From the NCBI GenBank assembly GCA_041398965.1, contig JAWKTT010000004.1, positions 124,001 through 188,000 of the forward strand: 64,000 nt of DNA. Direction: 5' to 3'. Positions within the stretch are counted from its first letter, which is position 1. Each line of letters starts with the position of its first letter. Source of the DNA: JAWKTT01 sp041398965 (lineage in GTDB: Bacteria; Planctomycetota; Planctomycetia; Planctomycetales; Planctomycetaceae). Positions 58,977 to 64,000 of the stretch are shown piece after piece. The notes under the pieces are model-generated. The model did no database searches and was not told the origin of the DNA. It saw nothing but the letters and a program-made list of their open reading frames with translations. Both the position numbers and the translations under genes were made by a program.

Positions 58977-60275
58977 TCAGGTGGACAGTTCAAGACCTTG
59001 CATTGTGCCAGTGCTTGATGCGAATCGGTCGGTGTCGAGTCCCATCCGCTGTAGCATGCTGACGTACAGGTTGGCAAGTGGGTAGTTGTCGTTCTGGTTG
59101 AATGCTAGGTGCTGACCATGCTGGAAGCCGCCCCCGGCTAAGATAATCGGGAGGTTACGGTTGTCATGTCCGCCACTGTGCATGTGCGACCCGAGTAGGA
59201 TCATGGAGCGATCGAGTAAATTAGAGTTTCCCTCCCCTGTTCCCTTAAGTCGGGTTAAGAAATCGCCAAAGGCCCGAATGTGAGCTGCCTCAATGATGCC
59301 TAATTGTTTGAGCTTCTCGGGGTCCTGGCCGTGGTGCGAGAGGTCGTGGTAGTTCATCGACACACCCGGCAGAGAGGCTACGGCGTTGGAATCCCCAACG
59401 CCGTAGGTGATGACTCGCGTCGAATCCGTAAGCAGCGCCAAATACATAATATCGTAGAATTGGCGGGCACGACCGGTGATGTCGTTCAGGTCTCGCAGTT
59501 CCACCAGGGGTTCGACGTCGACCTTCGGTTTGGGGCGATGCTGCCACTGTTCCGCTTTGTGGAGTCGTTGTTCGGCTTCGCGGACCGAGGTGAAGTATTG
59601 GTCGAGTTTCTTTTGGTCCTGCCGACCGACTCGCTTTTGCATCTGTTGTGCGCCGTCGAGGACGGCATCGAGCACACTTTGTCCTTCCCGGAGTCGGGCG
59701 ACCTGTGCCTGTTTCTCTTGCGGGTCGCCGTCAACAAACAGTGTTTGAAACAGCCGGGAGGCGTTCGTGTGGGCAGGGACCGGCACGCCATTCCCAGAGA
59801 CGGAGCTGCCGCCGCTGCCGAGTGCCAAGTAGGAGTGCCGAGTTTCCAGTCCAATCACCTTCGCTGCGAGTTGATCCATCGATATCGAGTTTGTGAAGTT
59901 GGCGGCTCCGGGATGCGGAGCGCCGGTTAACCACGACTTCGACGCTGCATGACCGCCATCCACCTCGGGGTGTGACGTTCCAGAGATGACACTGAAGTCG
60001 TCGCGAAGCTCCACCAGTGGCTCGAGGTACGGGGGCAACTTGTAATCCCTGCCTGCCTGCTGCGGTATCAGGTTCGGGGGATGAAACGACAACTCAAAAT
60101 TGATAGCCACCATCCTTTGCGGCCCCGATTCGGATCGGGCGGCATATGCCTTTGCCGGAAGCATGCACTCCAGTAGCGGGAGGGCGATGGTGATGCCAGC
60201 ACCCCGCAACAGGGTCCGCCGGGAAAGCGGTCGGACATTCCCAGAATTCGAGGAACGGGAGTTGTCAGAAGTCAT
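58977..60275 (-). CDS. DUF1552 family exported protein
   Basis: 432 residues. A Tat-type signal (LSRRTLLRGAGITIALPLLE) is followed by GGHAASKSWLTGAPHPG, YHDLSHHGQDPEKL, GSHMHSGGHDNRNLPIILAG and a C-terminal NDNYPLANLYVSMLQRMGLD, all typical of DUF1552, a planctomycete/verrucomicrobial family. Usually encoded next to a cytochrome c/DUF1592 protein, as here. Thought to act in the periplasm; the biochemical role is unestablished. Confidence 0.95.
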   Translation of the reverse strand: MTSDNSRSSNSGNVRPLSRRTLLRGAGITIALPLLECMLPAKAYAARSESGPQRMVAINFELSFHPPNLIPQQAGRDYKLPPYLEPLVELRDDFSVISGTSHPEVDGGHAASKSWLTGAPHPGAANFTNSISMDQLAAKVIGLETRHSYLALGSGGSSVSGNGVPVPAHTNASRLFQTLFVDGDPQEKQAQVARLREGQSVLDAVLDGAQQMQKRVGRQDQKKLDQYFTSVREAEQRLHKAEQWQHRPKPKVDVEPLVELRDLNDITGRARQFYDIMYLALLTDSTRVITYGVGDSNAVASLPGVSMNYHDLSHHGQDPEKLKQLGIIEAAHIRAFGDFLTRLKGTGEGNSNLLDRSMILLGSHMHSGGHDNRNLPIILAGGGFQHGQHLAFNQNDNYPLANLYVSMLQRMGLDTDRFASSTGTMQGLELST

Positions 60276-60301
60276 GTCCGCACCAATGGCAAGAGTGGTC
60301 T

Positions 60302-62721
60302 TTAAGGTTGGCGAAACGTCGGGCTCAACACGACTTCGCGGATAATCGATCGTAATCCGTAGTCCTCCGATTGAACGGCAGTGACAATCCGGTTGACTTC
60401 GGTTCGGTCGGAGAAGCCAAGATGCCGTCCGAGAGAATACGCGAGCAGGAGCCGCGTTAGGGCATTCGGCATCGCGGTACTGTCTTCGAGGAGTAGACGT
60501 TTGTATTCGCGAACATCGGCGAAAGGTCGGCCATTGGGCATGTGACCAGACATGTCGACCGCGTGCCCCTTCTGATACTGGACGTGATGCTTTGGGGACT
60601 CGGGATGCAACGGCTTATCAACATGGCCCCCTCCATGTGCTACTCGATACCACTCCCGCTCACCGCCAATGACGTCGAAACATTCGAGTGCGAATCCGGG
60701 TGGATCGATCTTAGTATGGCAACGGTTGCAACTCGCATGGCTACGATGCTTCGCCAGTTGCTCGCGAATGGTCGTCGCCCCCCGGATGTCGGGTTCGACA
60801 GCGGCGACGGACGACGGTGGTGGAGGCGACGGAGTGCCATAGAGATACTTCAGTACCCAAGCGCCACGCAGCACCGGCGATGTGCGTGTCCCATCCGCCG
60901 AGACTTTGAGAACACTGGCCTGAGACAGCACGCCGCCACGCAGGGAATTCGGCGGAAGTCTGGTCCGCTGCATCTCCAGTCCGGTAACTCCTTGAATGCC
61001 GTAAAACTCTGCCAGCGGGCGATTCAGCATGGCAAACTCGGAGTCGAGAAACGTCTGTATGCTGTGATTGTTGTCGAGAATTTCGCGAAAGAAAGCCCGC
61101 GTCTCTTTCAGCATCGATTGCCTCAGCAGTTGGTCATACTCGGGATACAACTGCTCATTGGGAACAGTAAAGTCGATGTCCTTCAGACGGAGCCACTGGT
61201 TGGTGAAGCTCACAACGAAACGATCAGAGCGGGGATCATTCAACATCCGTTCGACCTGTATTCTCAGTGTCTCCGGATGATGCAATTCGTCTCGTGACGC
61301 AAGGTCGAGCAATTCCTCATCCGGCAGCGAACTCCACAGGAAGTACGAGAGCCGCGATGCCAGGGCGAAGTCTTCAATCACAGGGGACTTTGTCTCGTGG
61401 CCTGCCTCTTTGTTGGCGGCCTGATCTTTGACGGCAACGATTGGCTCTTCCAAAAAGAGGAACTCGGGAGCACAGAGGACCCCTTTGAGCGCCCGCCGGA
61501 GCGCGAGCTCAAACGACTCCCCATCCGCCAGAGCCTGCTGGGCCAATGCAACATACGGCGTCACCGACTCGGGGGAATGTGGGTGGCGAAACGCTCTCGG
61601 GAGAATTCGCGTTAAGATGTTCTGAACATCTTCGATCGTCCCAGTTTTTAGGTCGATGCCCCCTAGCAGTTTGACCCGGCTCGGTCGCGGCCACTCTTCC
61701 AAAGGCCCCTCAATGGTGATGTTCCCCAGCCACAGCCCCGCACCGGCGTATTCGTCTGCATTCACGCTCCACCACGGGAACCCTCCTACGAGACGGAAGG
61801 CGAATGTGTCCGAACTCTCGACCGCGCGGTCGATCAGCTCGATCGTCGTCACCTTCTCTGGGGGGACCTCGAAGAATCCGGAAGAATGCCCCGGAATTCG
61901 CCCTGTGACGCCCCCCTCGACCTGCATGATGATCGGTCGATCGGTCTGAATGGCCTTTGCTTCGATCGTCAGTCGATAGGCAGCCGGACCACGCACCGCG
62001 AACGTACATCGGCAGGCTCTTGTTACCCAGAGCGACGCCATCTGCATCAACTCGGTCTGCCGTATCTTTGGAACGAAGGTCTCGGAAGTTCAGTGTCTTG
62101 TGGATGTGCAGCGGAGGCTGTGAAGGACCAAACACTTCGTCCGGCACAGGTCAGCCGCTTCTAATACAGGACCATCTGCTCCGGCGACAGCGAAAGGCCC
62201 GATCCGATTGTGTCAAACCCCTGTTCGACGACATCGTCTGGAAGTGTCGAACGGAGATCGACATAGATACCGAACAGATCACTGACAGTGTTGATGTACT
62301 CGTTTCGGTTCAGTCGCCGCAGTACAACTTGGCGCGAAGCGACATCCGCACGCGACAACGACGTTCCGAGTGACTCGAGAAACCGTCCCCTGTCGTCCGC
62401 ACTAAGTGGTGTCTGCGATTTGGGAGGCATTTCTCCAGCAGCGACCCGATCATAGAGATCGATCCAGCGGCTCCGAACCTCCCCATCTGTCAAATCGACG
62501 GAACAAGTTTCGAGGTTGAGACCACTTTCCGGCGTGTCGCCCGCATGGCACTCAACGCAATGCCGCTGCAAGAATGTTCCGAGCGAAGCTCGCACAGATT
62601 GGTCGGCACCGACGGCGATGGTGCGACCGATAAGAGATGTCGCGATCAGGATCATCCAAGGCAAGCACTTCGATTCAAACATGTCATGACCATCTTGCAG
62701 GCAAGAACTAACGACACTCAA
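60302..62721 (-). pseudogene. Cytochrome c/DUF1587-DUF1592-DUF1588-DUF1585 protein, broken by frameshifts
   Basis: N-terminal part 62721-62161: a signal peptide, HCVECHAGDTPESGLN (CxxCH haem site) and RRLNRNEYINTVSDLFGI (DUF1587), ending at a TAG after EQMVLY. The middle 62147-62045 continues in another frame (FGPSQPPLHIHKTLNFRDLR), then 62050-60302 in a third frame carries RLSYFLWSSLPDEELLDLAS (DUF1592), GVLSQASVLKVSADGTRTSP and KIDPPGFALECFDVIG (DUF1588), and LGRHLGFSDRTEVNRIV (DUF1585). At least two frameshifts; all domains present in order. The gene is probably inactive, unless the breaks are sequencing errors. Confidence 0.8.
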
Positions 62722-63009
62722 ACTGAAAGAAACTGCCCGACACCGTTTCGCCCTGCGCTTACTCTACAACCGACCATCAGCAAACAGATTCGGTGCAGTG
62801 TAACCCTTTGCTCTGCCCGGACGCCAGAGATTCGCAATGCCCCAGGGCCATTCGAGTGTAGTTCGGGTAAATCTGGTATGCTCGCCGTGGCAGTCGGATC
62901 GATCGGACGATAAGAAACGATTCCATCGCATTGATTCAAGTAACGCTCTGACGGACTTCCACGAACGGTTGACCTCGGTTGCTATGGTCCTGATAAGGAG
63001 ATCTTCCTG

Positions 63010-64000
63010 ATGCATCATTTAGAAATCGCACGCTCGATTCTCCTATCGTGTATGGCGTGTCTGACGTTGCTGGTCCAGGCTGCGGGGGGAGAGGATCGGC
63101 CCGTCAACTTCATCGATGACATCAAGCCGATCTTGAGGCAGCACTGTTTGAAGTGTCATGGTGATGACAAGCAGGAAGCGGGAATCAACTTGCAAGGGTA
63201 CGAGTCGCTGCTGAAGGGGGGGAGTGGAGGCGTTGTCGTGACGGCTGGGCGGTCGAGTCAGAGCGTCTTGTTTCAGGCAATCACTCAGGACGATGCCGAT
63301 TTACGAATGCCGCCAAACAGTCCGCCGCTTCCGAAGGAGAAGCTGGCTTTGATTCAGAAGTGGATCGATAGCGGGTTGCGACAGGCTGCCGACAGTCAAT
63401 CGAAGGTGATGGCACGCGACCTGACGTTCACTCCCGCAGCCAATGCCGGGTCGAAGCCGGACGGCCCGCCGCCGATGCCCGGTGACTTGCCGAAGGTGGA
63501 TGTTCCACCGACTCGGCGACCGCTGCCTGTGTTTGCGATCGATGCCAGCCCGTGGGCCCCACTGATTGCCGTCGCGGGTTGGGAGCATGTCCGTTTAATT
63601 CACGCCGAAACAGAGCAGGAAGTTGGACAACTGGCGTTTCCTGAAGGGGAACCGCACGTCCTGCGATTCAGTCGGGATGGAGCCGTGTTGATGGTGGCCG
63701 GTGGGCGGCCTGTTCAGTCGGGTCGTGTCGTGTTGTTCGATGTCCGCACCGGGAAGCGTTTGGCGGAGATTGGCGATGAGGTCGATGCCGTACTGGCTGC
63801 GGATATCAGCCCCGATCAGCGACTGGTCGCGTTGGGGGGATCAGGTCGGGTTGTCAAAGTCTATTCAACCACAGACGGCACACTGCAATACAAGCTGACG
63901 AAGCACACCGACTGGATCAGCTCGGTCGCCTTTAGTCCCGACGGATCGTTATTGGCGAGCGGAGATCGGGCGGGGGGGATTCACCTATGGGACACGAAGA
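63010..64000 (+). CDS. Cytochrome c-type (PSC1)/WD40 protein, 5' part
   Basis: 330 residues visible, running off the window. AAGGAG precedes the ATG by 9 bases. A signal peptide (ILLSCMACLTLLVQAAGG) is followed by DIKPILRQHCLKCHGDDKQE, the planctomycete cytochrome c (PSC1) haem site, NLQGYESLLKGGSGG and LRMPPNSPPLPKEKLALIQK. WD40 repeats then start: VLRFSRDGAVLMVAGG, VVLFDVRTGKRLAEI and WISSVAFSPDGSLLASGDRA. Likely periplasmic. Confidence 0.93.
   Translation, partial: MHHLEIARSILLSCMACLTLLVQAAGGEDRPVNFIDDIKPILRQHCLKCHGDDKQEAGINLQGYESLLKGGSGGVVVTAGRSSQSVLFQAITQDDADLRMPPNSPPLPKEKLALIQKWIDSGLRQAADSQSKVMARDLTFTPAANAGSKPDGPPPMPGDLPKVDVPPTRRPLPVFAIDASPWAPLIAVAGWEHVRLIHAETEQEVGQLAFPEGEPHVLRFSRDGAVLMVAGGRPVQSGRVVLFDVRTGKRLAEIGDEVDAVLAADISPDQRLVALGGSGRVVKVYSTTDGTLQYKLTKHTDWISSVAFSPDGSLLASGDRAGGIHLWDTK

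Overview
The window looks like a chromosomal segment of a planctomycete. The evidence is a DUF1552 protein (58977-60275), a broken DUF1587/1592/1588-type gene (60302-62721), a cytochrome c-WD40 protein (63010 onward), a GYF_2-domain membrane protein and an ECF-sigma/Ser-Thr kinase pair, all typical of Planctomycetota. Most of the window is accessory DNA: defence genes, a plasmid- or ICE-like element, and a belt of decayed recombinase genes around a tRNA-Ser.

Region by region. 1-1.6 kb: a type II restriction-modification pair (endonuclease cut by the window edge, C5 methyltransferase). 1.8-9.9 kb: a type I R-M operon read on the minus strand as hsdM-hsdS-dinD-hsdR-HEPN-like protein-YgjP-like metallopeptidase. 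10-11 kb: a K+ channel. 11-19 kb: a methylase-like protein with a clamp-binding-like tail, an XRE repressor switch with palindromic operators, and membrane proteins with zinc-ribbon or GYF_2 domains. 19-24 kb: a TraD/VirD4-like ATPase, a replication-relaxation protein and a DnaG-type primase. 24.6-27.4 kb: a 925-residue Mrr-nuclease/STAND-like ATPase, a likely Avs-type defence protein. 28.4-33.2 kb: a putative replication initiator with iteron-like repeats inside its gene, a helix-turn-helix/coiled-coil protein, and small element genes separated by clear terminators. 33.3-33.65 kb: a dense set of inverted repeats without a gene. 33.9-41.4 kb: secreted proteins, an ECF-like sigma factor and a giant kinase with about 14 repeats of 64 residues plus a PDZ domain.

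41.5-48.1 kb: a minus-strand operon with a second replication-relaxation protein, a second TraD-like ATPase with a disrupted P-loop, and a ubiquitin-like conjugation cassette (E1/ThiF, JAB/JAMM protease, E2-like protein) with several tiny genes. 48.5-51.9 kb: a STAND-type NTPase whose C-terminal formylglycine-generating-enzyme/C-lectin domain ends in a diversity-generating-retroelement-like variable region, followed by a shortened Avd gene; no reverse transcriptase is visible. 52.3-52.9 kb: two small genes. 53.7-58.8 kb: a graveyard holding two decayed tyrosine integrases on either side of tRNA-Ser(GGA), an excisionase remnant, a broken conserved gene and an IS-type integrase remnant. 59-64 kb: planctomycete chromosomal genes.

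Working together: the two TraD-like ATPases, two replication-relaxation proteins, the primase and the initiator suggest a mobilisable or formerly mobile element of about 40 kb, probably inserted next to tRNA-Ser. No relaxase or type IV secretion channel is visible. Its cargo is mostly conflict machinery (two R-M systems, two STAND-type NTPases, HEPN, Ub-like cassette). The strongest candidates for something new are the E1/E2/JAB cassette inside the element, the STAND-DGR protein without a reverse transcriptase, the repeat-bearing kinase, and the Mrr-STAND protein.
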